A stretch of 64,000 bases of DNA from contig NZ_KI912410.1 of the NCBI RefSeq assembly GCF_000518265.1, positions 164,429 to 228,428 of the forward strand. The letters run 5' to 3'. The position numbers and the translations under genes are program-made. Below the pieces are notes generated by a model that made no database searches, was not told the DNA's origin, and saw only the letters and a list, made by a program, of their open reading frames with translations. Positions 8,748 to 16,336 of this stretch are shown piece by piece. How positions within the stretch are numbered: the stretch's first letter is position 1; every line of letters starts with the position of its first letter. The DNA is from Actinomadura oligospora ATCC 43269 (lineage in GTDB: Bacteria; Actinomycetota; Actinomycetes; Streptosporangiales; Streptosporangiaceae).

Positions 8748-9347
8748 ATGGGCCTGGACCTCACTGCCCTCATCGTGGACTGGACGCGCGTCCTGAACGT
8801 CGCGCCCGAGTCCCGCTACGCATTCCTCGAAGACACCGTCAGCGCCCTCATCCCCGAGGACGCCGCGTACGACCCGCCACCCGGCCTCGTCTGGCCCGAG
8901 CGTCCCGACGTGGGCTGGTACGCGCTCTACGAATTCCGTAACACCGCCGGGTCCTACAAACCCCACGCCTGGACGGGCCGCTCCTGGGGCTACATGCGCG
9001 ACGCCGTCGACCCGTCCCTACGCGCCGACGGCGACGCCTTCTTCGGCCGCCTCCTGGCCGGAGACACCCGCGACCACCTCGAACCGGACGTCTTCCCAGG
9101 CCAGGACGTCCACCACGTCTCAACGCTGATCGCGTGCGCCCCCGAGACCGTCCAGTCCCTCGCGGACGTCTGGACGCGCCTGGCCCCACGCCTCCACGAA
9201 CTCCGAGCGCCCTTCGACGCCCACGCCGCCGAGCCCGGCCGCTGGATCGGCACGTTCGAGGAGTTCGAAGCCCTCACCCGGCAGTGGGCCGAGGCGGTCG
9301 GCGAAGCCGCCGACCGCCACTGGGCCCTGGCCGCGATCAACTTCTAG
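8748..9347 (+). CDS. Hypothetical soluble protein
   Basis: A 199-residue acidic protein, rich in Trp and aromatic residues (PGLVWPERPDVGWYALYEF), with no signal peptide, membrane segment or known catalytic motif. ATG 8748 has a clear AGGGAGGG ribosome site 8 bases upstream. It follows the HATPase gene by about 100 bases in the same direction and may belong to the same signalling cluster. Not recognised. Confidence 0.75.
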   Translation: MGLDLTALIVDWTRVLNVAPESRYAFLEDTVSALIPEDAAYDPPPGLVWPERPDVGWYALYEFRNTAGSYKPHAWTGRSWGYMRDAVDPSLRADGDAFFGRLLAGDTRDHLEPDVFPGQDVHHVSTLIACAPETVQSLADVWTRLAPRLHELRAPFDAHAAEPGRWIGTFEEFEALTRQWAEAVGEAADRHWALAAINF

Positions 9348-9354
9348 TGCCGCA

Positions 9355-10056
9355 TCAGGGGACCAGCGGTCCGGCCAGCACGACCAGCGCCGCCTCGCGG
9401 TCTCCGGTCCAGGTCACCGACGCGGTGTTCCGGGGCTTGCGGCCCCACAGCATTAGCAGCAGGTCCTCAGCGGTGCCGGAGAGCTCGGCGACCGGCTCAC
9501 CGGGGCCGTAGGTCCACGAGTGGTCGGCGTCGGTGGCGGTGATTCGGACGGCCTGCTCGGGATGGGTGGCGAGACCCCTGGAGATCATGCGCAGCGCCAT
9601 GGTGTCGAAGACCTCGGCGACACCGTCGGCGGCGAGCGCCACGTCCATCGGCTTCGCCGAGCCGAGGGCGTGCTCGGCGTCCCACCGGTGGATCAGCGTC
9701 TCCTGGGTGCGACGCCGAAGCCAGAACCCGACCGTGTGCGGCGGGGAGAACGTCCACGCGTGGGTCGAGGGATCGACCGACAGGGCCTCCACGAGCTCGT
9801 CCGCCGTCTTGGCGTACCAGGCCCTGAGACCGGCTGGGTCACGGGGTGCGGCACTCTCGTCATAGCCATCGCCACGGCCCTCTCGCGCTGCCGCGACGGC
9901 GAACAGGTTCCCCGCTCCCATGTGCACGGCCAGGTCCGCCAGTTTCCAGCTGCCGCAGTGCTCGACCGGAGCCGACAGGTCACCGTCCAGTGCGGTGCCG
10001 AACGCGTCCAGTTCACGCCGAAGATCAACCAGGTAGTCCACGGCGCGAAGATACAA
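9355..10056 (-). CDS. Maleylpyruvate-isomerase-like (DinB/MDMPI) mycothiol-type enzyme
   Basis: A 233-residue member of the DinB/MDMPI superfamily, several of whose actinobacterial members are metal-dependent mycothiol transferases or isomerases. The N-terminal metal-site region shows CGSWKLADLAVHMGAGN (family pattern C-x-x-W-x-x-x-D-L-x-x-H), and QETLIHRWDAEHALG provides the second conserved His-x-x-D-A-E segment. The C-terminal third matches the sterol-carrier-like domain of the family. Start TTG 10056 sits right behind GGTGGG; GTG 10041 is an alternative. It ends 8 bases from the convergent gene before it. Substrate unknown. Confidence 0.85.
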   Translation of the reverse strand: MYLRAVDYLVDLRRELDAFGTALDGDLSAPVEHCGSWKLADLAVHMGAGNLFAVAAAREGRGDGYDESAAPRDPAGLRAWYAKTADELVEALSVDPSTHAWTFSPPHTVGFWLRRRTQETLIHRWDAEHALGSAKPMDVALAADGVAEVFDTMALRMISRGLATHPEQAVRITATDADHSWTYGPGEPVAELSGTAEDLLLMLWGRKPRNTASVTWTGDREAALVVLAGPLVP

Positions 10057-10074
10057 CCCACCGGTCTGCCGGGC

Positions 10075-11520
10075 TCAGGCGTGTTCGCCATGGAGGGCTG
10101 CCGGTGCGCCGGTTTCCTCTCCACCCGGCACCGCGACCGGCTCGCGGTTGCCCCTGAGGACGGCGAGGGCGAGGAGTACGGCCGCGAGGACGAGGGCGCC
10201 GCCGAGGGTCATGGCGAGCGCGTAGCCGTCGTTCAGGGAGGACGGCGAGACGGAGTGGCCCGTGCGGTGCTGGGCGGCGGTGCCGAGGGCGGCGAGGCCG
10301 AGGGACGCGCCGATCTGGCGTGAGCTGTTGAGCAGGCCGGACGCCGTCCCCGCCTCGTGCGCGGCGACCCCGGTGGTGGCGATCGAGACGATCGGGCCGA
10401 GGCAGATCCCGAACCCGACGCCGAGGACGATCGAGGGCCCGAGGACGTCCACCGCGAACGAGCCGTCCGGGCTGATCAGGCCGAGCCAGCCGAACCCCGC
10501 CGCCGTCACGAGACCACCCGTGACCAGCAGCGTGCGCGGGGCCAGCCGGTAGCCGAGCTTGACCGCGACCACCGACCCGGCGACCACGGAGAGGGCGAGC
10601 GGCAGGAACATGAGCCCGGTCGACGCGGCCCCGTGCCCGAGGATGCGCTGCAGGTAGAGCGAGACGAAGTAGAACGCCGAGGTCATGGCCGCGCCGACCA
10701 GCAGGTTGTAGACGTTGGCCCCGGCCACCGACCGGTTGGTGAACAGGCCGAGCCGGATCAGCGGCTCGCGCCGCGTCGTCCGCTCGACCAGGACGAACGC
10801 GGCGAGCAGGACGACGGCGGCGGCGAGCGTGACGAGCGTGGCGGACGACGTCCACGGGTGCCGGTCGATCCGGACGATCCCGAACACCAGCAGGGTCATG
10901 CCCGCCGTCGCGAGGACGGCCCCCAGCGCGTCCGGACGTCCGGCAGGCGAGGCCGCCGACCCGGACGCGACGCCGCGCCAGGCCAGCGCCGCCGCGATCA
11001 CGACGATCGGGACGTTCACGAACATCACCCAGCGCCAGCTCGCGTACTCGGCGAGCAGCCCGCCGACCACCGCGCCGAGCGCGCCGCCGGACGCGTTCAT
11101 CGCGCTCCAGATCCCGAAGGCCCGGACGCGTTCGCGCCCCGAAGGGAACGTCGCGGCCAGCAGCGCCAGCGCGGACGGAGCCAGCGCGGCGGCCCCGACA
11201 CCCTGCGCGGCGCGCGCCGCGACGAGCTGCCCGGGGTCCTGCGCGAGGCCGCCGAGGAGCGACGCGATCCCGAACAGCCCGAGGCCGGACAGCAGGACGC
11301 GCCTGCGCCCGTACCGGTCGGCCGCCTTGCCGCCGAGCAGCAGCAACCCGCCGAAGGCGAGCGCGTACGCGTGGATCACCCAGGTCATCCCGGACGTGCT
11401 GAACCCGAGCCCGGCGGCGATCCGGGGCAGTCCGACGTTCACCACCGACAGGTCCAGCGACACCATGAACTGCACCACGGCCACCGCCGCGAGCGTGAGC
11501 CCCGGCCTTCCGTCCCTCAC
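10075..11520 (-). CDS. MFS drug efflux transporter (EmrB/QacA, DHA2 family)
   Basis: A 481-residue membrane protein with about 14 hydrophobic helices, so of the 14-TMS DHA2 drug:proton antiporter family. Motif A is seen as GGKAADRYGRRRVLL, and the antiporter motif C region as GGALGAVVGGLLAEY. The first helix carries the D-x-S-V-V-N-V pattern of the family (SLDLSVVNVGLP). Start GTG 11520 has GGGAGG 6 nt upstream (11531-11526). It is divergent from a TetR gene and shares an operator-bearing 114-base promoter region with it, so it is most likely repressed by that TetR and induced by its unknown substrate. Confidence 0.93.
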   Translation of the reverse strand: MRDGRPGLTLAAVAVVQFMVSLDLSVVNVGLPRIAAGLGFSTSGMTWVIHAYALAFGGLLLLGGKAADRYGRRRVLLSGLGLFGIASLLGGLAQDPGQLVAARAAQGVGAAALAPSALALLAATFPSGRERVRAFGIWSAMNASGGALGAVVGGLLAEYASWRWVMFVNVPIVVIAAALAWRGVASGSAASPAGRPDALGAVLATAGMTLLVFGIVRIDRHPWTSSATLVTLAAAVVLLAAFVLVERTTRREPLIRLGLFTNRSVAGANVYNLLVGAAMTSAFYFVSLYLQRILGHGAASTGLMFLPLALSVVAGSVVAVKLGYRLAPRTLLVTGGLVTAAGFGWLGLISPDGSFAVDVLGPSIVLGVGFGICLGPIVSIATTGVAAHEAGTASGLLNSSRQIGASLGLAALGTAAQHRTGHSVSPSSLNDGYALAMTLGGALVLAAVLLALAVLRGNREPVAVPGGEETGAPAALHGEHA

Positions 11521-11541
11521 GAGAACCTCCCGCGCATCGAC

Positions 11542-11572
11542 TTTGCGAACATGTTCCGAACGCGTTCGCAAA
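11542..11572. promoter_or_regulatory. Operator between the MFS and TetR genes
   Basis: A 9-bp inverted repeat TTTGCGAAC / GTTCGCAAA (11542-11550 and 11564-11572) encloses two perfect palindromes: GAACATGTTC (11547-11556) and CGAACGCGTTCG (11557-11568). Two adjacent dyads are what a pair of TetR dimers would bind; by position this would control both divergent genes. Confidence 0.75.
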
Positions 11573-11634
11573 ATAACACCGGGAACGCCGGCCCGTCCAC
11601 CGCCCCGGGGCGCGCGGCCCTCCGGAGGGACGGC

Positions 11635-12321
11635 ATGATGGGACCCATGTCCCGTCCCGCCACCTCGTCCGGCCGCACCGGCCGCCCGCCCCTGACCTCC
11701 CGCGCGGAGATCCTGAGGGCGGCCCACCGGCTCATCGGCCGCGAGGGCTGGGAGACCCTGACCATCCGGCGGCTGGCCGCCGAGCTCGGCATCGGCCCGA
11801 CGACCCTGTACCGCCACATCAAGGACAAGGAGGACCTGCTCGTCCTCCTCCTGAACGACCATCTCGACCAGAGCGAACGGCCCGTGCTCCCGGACGACCC
11901 GAAGGAGCGCATCGTCGCCGCGGCGACCGCGATGCACGACGTCCTGGCGGACTGGCCCTGGGCCGCCGAGGTCCTCGCCGTGGACGGCTTCATCGCCCGC
12001 CTGGACGAATCCGCGCTGTGGATGGTCGAGGCCGTCCTGTCCGGGGCGTCCGACTGCGGATGCGGCCCCGAACAGGGCGTCGAGCTCTTCCGCAACCTCT
12101 GGTACTACACGGTCGGCGAGATCCTCGTCCGCGCTCGCAGCGCCCGCGTGGTGACGGACGAGGAGCGCCGCACCTTCGTCCGCCACTTCGACGCGTCCCG
12201 CACCCCGCACCTGGCCGCCGTCAGCAGCCGCTGGGGCGTCGTCGCAGGCCGCGACACCTACACCGCCGCGCTACGCGCCTTCGTGGACGGCCTGCTCGCC
12301 CAAGCCACCCCCACCCCCTAG
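11635..12321 (+). CDS. TetR-family repressor of the divergent efflux gene
   Basis: A 228-residue regulator. The N-terminal helix-turn-helix (residues about 22-65) shows LTIRRLAAELGIGPTTLYRHIKDKEDLL, classic for TetR; the rest is an all-helical ligand domain of the TetR_C type that often pairs with drug exporters. ATG 11635 is chosen because GGAGG (11624-11628) lies 6 nt upstream; ATG 11638 and 11647 are in the same frame. The operator between this gene and the MFS gene is its likely target. Confidence 0.93.
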   Translation: MMGPMSRPATSSGRTGRPPLTSRAEILRAAHRLIGREGWETLTIRRLAAELGIGPTTLYRHIKDKEDLLVLLLNDHLDQSERPVLPDDPKERIVAAATAMHDVLADWPWAAEVLAVDGFIARLDESALWMVEAVLSGASDCGCGPEQGVELFRNLWYYTVGEILVRARSARVVTDEERRTFVRHFDASRTPHLAAVSSRWGVVAGRDTYTAALRAFVDGLLAQATPTP

Positions 12322-12515
12322 CCGCCAGGCCATCTCCGCCCCTGGTCGCCGGGCCGTGCCGGTGGCCGTCCGGCCGCGCCGTTCGTCTGCCACGTCTTCT
12401 CGTGGTCGCATCGGCCACAAATCCGTCACTGTGCGGATGCAAACAGTCGCGAAGCGAAGCGTCCGGCGGCGGAAGGACCTGATGCTTGGGAGGTGAAAAC
12501 CGAGGGGTTGGGATC

Positions 12516-13241
12516 GTGGTGAGCGCGCCTCGTCATGTCGCCTGTGTGATGGACGGGAATGGCCGCTGGGCCAGGCAGAGATGTCTTCCGCGGACAGCCG
12601 GGCACCGCGCGGCGGAGGCGGCGGTCATCGACGTCATCGAGGCGGCGCGGGCGTCGGGTGTGCGCTGGCTCAGCCTGTACGCCTTCTCCACCGAGAACTG
12701 GCGGCGGCCGAGCGACGAGATCGATTTCCTCATGGGCCTGGTGCGGCGGACGCTGCGCAAGCACGCGCTCTCCATGTGCGCCCGCGGCATCCGCTGCCGG
12801 TTCCTCGGCGTCTCGGATCCGCGCATCCCTCCGGGACTGGCGCGCGACATCGCCGACCTGGTGGAACTCACCCGGGACAACCGCGGGATGACGCTGACCG
12901 TGGCGTTCGACCACGGCGGACGCCGCGACATCGTCGAGGCCGCGCGGGCGCTGATCCGCGACCGGGTCCCCGCCGACCTGGTCACCGAGGAGAGCTTCGC
13001 CGAACACCTGCCGCATCCCGACACCCCGGACGTCGACCTGGTCATCCGGACGTCGGGGGAGCAGCGCATCTCCAACTTCATGCTCTGGCAGGTCGCCTAC
13101 GCCGAATGGGTCTTCCCCGAGGTGCTCTGGCCGGATTTCCGGGCCGAGCATTTCCACGAATGCCTGCGCGCCTACCGGAACCGCGAACGACGGTTCGGTG
13201 ACGTCCGGTCGCCGAATCCCATGGTGAAAGGGATCAGATGA
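12516..13241 (+). CDS. Cis-prenyltransferase (undecaprenyl diphosphate synthase family)
   Basis: Adds isopentenyl units in the cis configuration to an allylic diphosphate. The 241-residue protein shows every family motif: VMDGNGRWA with the catalytic Asp (residues about 11-18), SLYAFSTENWRRP, and RTSGEQRISNFMLWQ followed by YAEWVFPEVLWPDF. Start GTG 12516 follows GAGGGG (12502-12507). Its stop overlaps the ATG of the next gene (ATGA at 13238), so it is translationally coupled to a DUF2236 oxygenase. That suggests a dedicated biosynthetic role and not the housekeeping bactoprenol synthase, although this cannot be proven from the window. Chain length cannot be told from sequence. Confidence 0.93.
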   Translation: MVSAPRHVACVMDGNGRWARQRCLPRTAGHRAAEAAVIDVIEAARASGVRWLSLYAFSTENWRRPSDEIDFLMGLVRRTLRKHALSMCARGIRCRFLGVSDPRIPPGLARDIADLVELTRDNRGMTLTVAFDHGGRRDIVEAARALIRDRVPADLVTEESFAEHLPHPDTPDVDLVIRTSGEQRISNFMLWQVAYAEWVFPEVLWPDFRAEHFHECLRAYRNRERRFGDVRSPNPMVKGIR

Positions 13242-14695
13242 GCGCTGAAACCGCCGTCGAACAGCCCGACATATCGATTCTGGGCCCCGACGCGCTGCTG
13301 AGCGAGTACTGCCAGGACGCCCGGTGGGGGCTGGCGGTCGTCCGCGCGACGGTGCTGGAGGCGGCGCATCCGCAGATCGGCGCGGCGCTGATCGAGAACT
13401 CCACCTTCGTCGCGCATCCGTGGCGGCGGGTGTTCAACACCCTGCTCAGCACGCAGCGCGTCCTGGACGCCGACACGCGCGTCCGCGACAAGGAGGCGGC
13501 GCGTCTCAACCGGCTGCACGCGCGCATCGCGGGCGTCGACCCGAAGGGCCGTCCCTACAACGCGATGGACCCGGACGCCCGCGCCTGGGTGGTCGCCTCC
13601 CTCTTCGAGTCGACCGTGAACCTGAGCCGCATGAGCGGCGTCACCATGAGCGCCGAGGACATGGAGCGTCTGTACGCCGAGTTCCGCGCGTTCCTGGTCC
13701 TGCTGGAAGGCAACGCCGACCATCTCCCCGCGACGGTCGAGGAGTTCTGGCCCTACTTCGAGGACGTCATCGAACGCGGCCTCGAGAACACCGAGGCGAT
13801 GCGCATCATCCTGTTCGAGCTGTTCGGCCACATGCCCGCGCCGCCGCTGCTGCGCGGCCACCCCACGATCTGGGCCGCCGGACGCGTCATGGCCGGGCCC
13901 GTGATCTCCGAGTTCCTGAAGGGGACGCTGCCCGAGTCCATCCGGCAGCGGGCGGGCCTCGGGGAGTTGCCCGGCTCGCACGCGCTGGCCCGCGGCGTCT
14001 ACATGGGGACGGGCGTCGCCGCCCGCGTCCTGCCGCAGTCCTGGACGCGGACCGACACCATGATCGGCCTCCTCGACCCCAGCCTGTCGAACGACGGCTC
14101 CGGATCCCAGCTGCTGTCGGCGCTGCGCCGCCAGCAGACCCGCGCCGCCGCCCTGATCCGCCTGCTCTCCCCGATCTCCGGCGACTCCTCGTCCTCCTCG
14201 GCAGGGAGCGCGGCGCGGTCGGCCGACCGGTTCTTCGCCGAGGTGCTCGACCAGACCGGCGACGGGTACGTGTCCTGGCCCGACATCGCCGCGATGGCCC
14301 GCGAGGTCGGGTCCCGCCTGGACCTGGACGAGGACACCGAGGAGCGCCTGTTCGAGGCGTACGCCGGCTGGTGGCGCGAGCTCGCGTCCGCCCTGGACGA
14401 CGACGGCGACGGCCGCGTCAGCCGCGCCGAGTACGCCGCCGCCGCGTCCACCATGGCGAGCCCCGCGCTGGTCAGGGTCGCCGAGGTCCTCTTCGACGCG
14501 ACCGACGCCGACGGCGACCAGTCGATCAGCGCGGTCGAGCACCGCGCCCTCTTCCGCACCGCGTTCTCCCGCGACGTGGAGACCACCGGCCAGGACGCCC
14601 GCTACTCGCGCAGCGAGTTCGTCCGCGAGTTCCTCGACTTCATGTCCGGCCGCCAGGGTTCCGCGGGTTACGAGTCCCTCCTCGCCCAGGCCTGA
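13238..14695 (+). CDS. DUF2236 (MpaB/Lcp-like) oxygenase fused to EF-hand domain
   Basis: A 485-residue two-part protein. Residues about 25-280 match the DUF2236 family (fungal MpaB oxygenase and latex-clearing protein Lcp, haem-type enzymes): LNRLHARIAGVDPKGRPYNA followed by MDPDARAWVVASLF, and a C-terminal TLPESIRQRAGL. Residues about 325-470 hold calcium-binding EF-hand loops: DQTGDGYVSWPD, DDDGDGRVSRAE and DADGDQSISAVE; the last two are canonical 12-residue loops. Many relatives have His in W-V-H-A where this protein has Val, while the L-H-A-R-I His is kept. It overlaps the prenyltransferase gene by 4 bases, so its substrate is plausibly a cis-polyprenyl compound (inference). Confidence 0.85.
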   Translation: MSAETAVEQPDISILGPDALLSEYCQDARWGLAVVRATVLEAAHPQIGAALIENSTFVAHPWRRVFNTLLSTQRVLDADTRVRDKEAARLNRLHARIAGVDPKGRPYNAMDPDARAWVVASLFESTVNLSRMSGVTMSAEDMERLYAEFRAFLVLLEGNADHLPATVEEFWPYFEDVIERGLENTEAMRIILFELFGHMPAPPLLRGHPTIWAAGRVMAGPVISEFLKGTLPESIRQRAGLGELPGSHALARGVYMGTGVAARVLPQSWTRTDTMIGLLDPSLSNDGSGSQLLSALRRQQTRAAALIRLLSPISGDSSSSSAGSAARSADRFFAEVLDQTGDGYVSWPDIAAMAREVGSRLDLDEDTEERLFEAYAGWWRELASALDDDGDGRVSRAEYAAAASTMASPALVRVAEVLFDATDADGDQSISAVEHRALFRTAFSRDVETTGQDARYSRSEFVREFLDFMSGRQGSAGYESLLAQA

Positions 14696-14707
14696 CCCCC
14701 TCGCCCC

Positions 14708-14750
14708 GGACGCCGGTTCAGCCCTCCGCCAGGCGGGCGAACCGGCGTCC
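14708..14750 (+). terminator. Terminator after the prenyltransferase-oxygenase operon
   Basis: A perfect 12-bp stem GGACGCCGGTTC / GAACCGGCGTCC (14708-14719 with 14739-14750), with a second GC-rich pairing inside the loop. It starts 13 bases after the stop codon and also faces the end of the convergent TetR gene. Confidence 0.85.
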
Positions 14751-14806
14751 GCGCGTTCAGGTGGCGAGCCGTCGTGGACGGCCGGAGGCGGAGCGGAATC
14801 CGCAGG

Positions 14807-15394
14807 TCAGGCGGCGGCGACGAGGTCGTCGAGCCAGCGGGTGAGGCGGGCTCCCTGGGCGGTCATGACGTCCGGGTCGCGGAGGGCGTTGGCCAGCAGC
14901 GACATGCCCTGGTAGGCGCCGACGAAGGTGAGGGCGAGGCCGTCCGGGTCGTCCAGGCCGAGCTCGCGGAACTGCCGCGCGACCCAGGTCAGCAGCAGCC
15001 GGATGACGCGCCCGACCTCCTCGCCGAGCCCGCCGTCCTCGCGTTTGCCCAGCTCGGTGGCCAGGGAACCGGTCGGGCAGCCGTAGCGGGCGGCGGTGTC
15101 GCGCTGCCCCACCCACCCGTCGACCAGCGCCTTCAGGCGGTCGAGCGGGTCGGGCAGCGCGTCGAGTTCGGCGGTGACGGCGGCCAGGTTCCCGGCGTGC
15201 TCGGACAGGGCGGCCTCGACCAGGTCGTCCTTGGTCTTGAAGTAGTAGTAGACGTTCCCGACCGGCACGTCCGCGGCCCTGGCGATGTCGGCGATCGTCG
15301 TGCGCTCCGCGCCCTGGCGGTGGACAACCTCGGCGGCGGCGGCCGTGAGGCGCCTCCGCTTGTCGGTCCCGCGAGCCCTCGGTGAGTTGGTCAC
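14807..15394 (-). CDS. TetR-family regulator
   Basis: A 195-residue regulator with a TetR helix-turn-helix at residues about 14-57 (TTIADIARAADVPVGNVYYYFKTKDDL in part). The C-terminal domain resembles the group controlling divergent NAD(P)H-dependent oxidoreductases. Start GTG 15394 is preceded by a TATAGT -10 box (15407-15402) exactly 7 nt upstream and no Shine-Dalgarno, so it is probably translated from a leaderless mRNA. It is divergent from the NmrA-like gene, and an imperfect 20-bp palindrome lies between them. Confidence 0.9.
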   Translation of the reverse strand: MTNSPRARGTDKRRRLTAAAAEVVHRQGAERTTIADIARAADVPVGNVYYYFKTKDDLVEAALSEHAGNLAAVTAELDALPDPLDRLKALVDGWVGQRDTAARYGCPTGSLATELGKREDGGLGEEVGRVIRLLLTWVARQFRELGLDDPDGLALTFVGAYQGMSLLANALRDPDVMTAQGARLTRWLDDLVAAA

Positions 15395-15451
15395 CTGACT
15401 GACTATAGACAGCCCCCGGTCCGGCCGTGCTAACGTCCTCCTCAGCAAGTG

Positions 15452-15471
15452 AGTCAGTCAGCTAACTAACT
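15452..15471. promoter_or_regulatory. Imperfect palindromic operator between TetR and NmrA-like genes
   Basis: AGTCAGTCAGCTAACTAACT (15452-15471) is palindromic around AGCT apart from two C/T positions per arm. Half-site units (GACTGACT) recur at 15396-15404 next to the TetR -10 box. It fits a binding site through which the TetR represses both itself and the divergent oxidoreductase. Confidence 0.6.
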
Positions 15472-15484
15472 TTCGGAGGACGGC

Positions 15485-16333
15485 ATGAGGATCGTGGTGA
15501 CCGGAGCGACCGGCAACGTCGGCGGAGCCCTGGTGCGGACGCTGGCGGCGGACGGCGCGCAGGTGACGGCGACGTCCCGGAACATCACCGCGTCGGACGT
15601 CCCGGACGGCGTCCGGCACGTGCGTTCCGACCTCACCGACGCGGACGGCCTCCGTCCCGTCCTGGACGGCGCGGACGCGCTGTTCTTCCAGAACGGCGGA
15701 GGGAGCGCCCACCTGATCGACCCGCACGCCGTCCTCGACGCGGCCAAGGCGGGCGGCGTCCGGCGCGTGGTGCTGCTGTCCTCGCTCGGCGTGGCGACCC
15801 GTCCGGACTCGGCCTCGCACGGCGTCGTGACCAAGGCCATCGAGGACGCCGTCCGCGACTCGGGCCTCGACTGGACGATCCTGCGCCCCGGCGGCTTCAA
15901 CTCCAACACCTACGCCTGGATCGAGTCCGTGCGCGCGTCGCGGACCGTCGCCGCGCCGTTCGGCGACGTCGGGCTGCCGACGATCGACCCGTCCGACATC
16001 GCGGCGGTCGGCGCGTCCGCCCTTCGCCAGGACGGTCACACCGGGCAGGTCTACGAGCTGACCGGGCCCGCCCTCGTCACGCCGAGGCAGCAGGCCGAGG
16101 CCCTCGCCGAAGCGCTGGGGGAGCCCGTCCGGTTCGTCGAACTGACGCGCGAGCAGGCCCTCGAACACATGCTGCGGTTCATGCCGGAGCCCGTGGCCGA
16201 GACGACGCTGTCCATCCTGGGGGAGCCGAACGAGGCCGAGCTGCGCGTCAGCCCGGACGTCGAGCGCGTCCTCGGCCGCGCCCCGCGCGCCTACGCGGAC
16301 TGGGCGCGGGACAACGCCCCCGCCTTCCGCTGA
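15485..16333 (+). CDS. NmrA-like NAD(P)H-binding oxidoreductase (atypical SDR)
   Basis: A 282-residue atypical short-chain dehydrogenase. The N-terminus MRIVVTGATGNVGGALV is the Rossmann dinucleotide-binding loop (G-A-T-G-x-V-G). The middle part (VLLSSLGVATRP, DWTILRPGGFNSN) matches NmrA/quinone-oxidoreductase-2-like proteins, which bind NADPH and often reduce quinones or act as redox sensors. Ribosome site GGAGGA (15475-15480) lies 4 nt before the ATG. Likely induced when the divergent TetR is released. Substrate unknown. Confidence 0.88.
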   Translation: MRIVVTGATGNVGGALVRTLAADGAQVTATSRNITASDVPDGVRHVRSDLTDADGLRPVLDGADALFFQNGGGSAHLIDPHAVLDAAKAGGVRRVVLLSSLGVATRPDSASHGVVTKAIEDAVRDSGLDWTILRPGGFNSNTYAWIESVRASRTVAAPFGDVGLPTIDPSDIAAVGASALRQDGHTGQVYELTGPALVTPRQQAEALAEALGEPVRFVELTREQALEHMLRFMPEPVAETTLSILGEPNEAELRVSPDVERVLGRAPRAYADWARDNAPAFR

Positions 16334-16336
16334 CGG

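Noticed and set aside
10357..12321. A long plus-strand frame running through the MFS gene into TetR
   Set aside because: Only the last part (from 11635) is a protein-like TetR; the rest is Arg/Pro/Gly-rich antisense of a clear transporter.
12516..14695. A full terpenoid or polyprenyl biosynthetic gene cluster
   Set aside because: Only two linked genes are present; neighbours on both sides are efflux and regulator genes with their own promoters and terminators.
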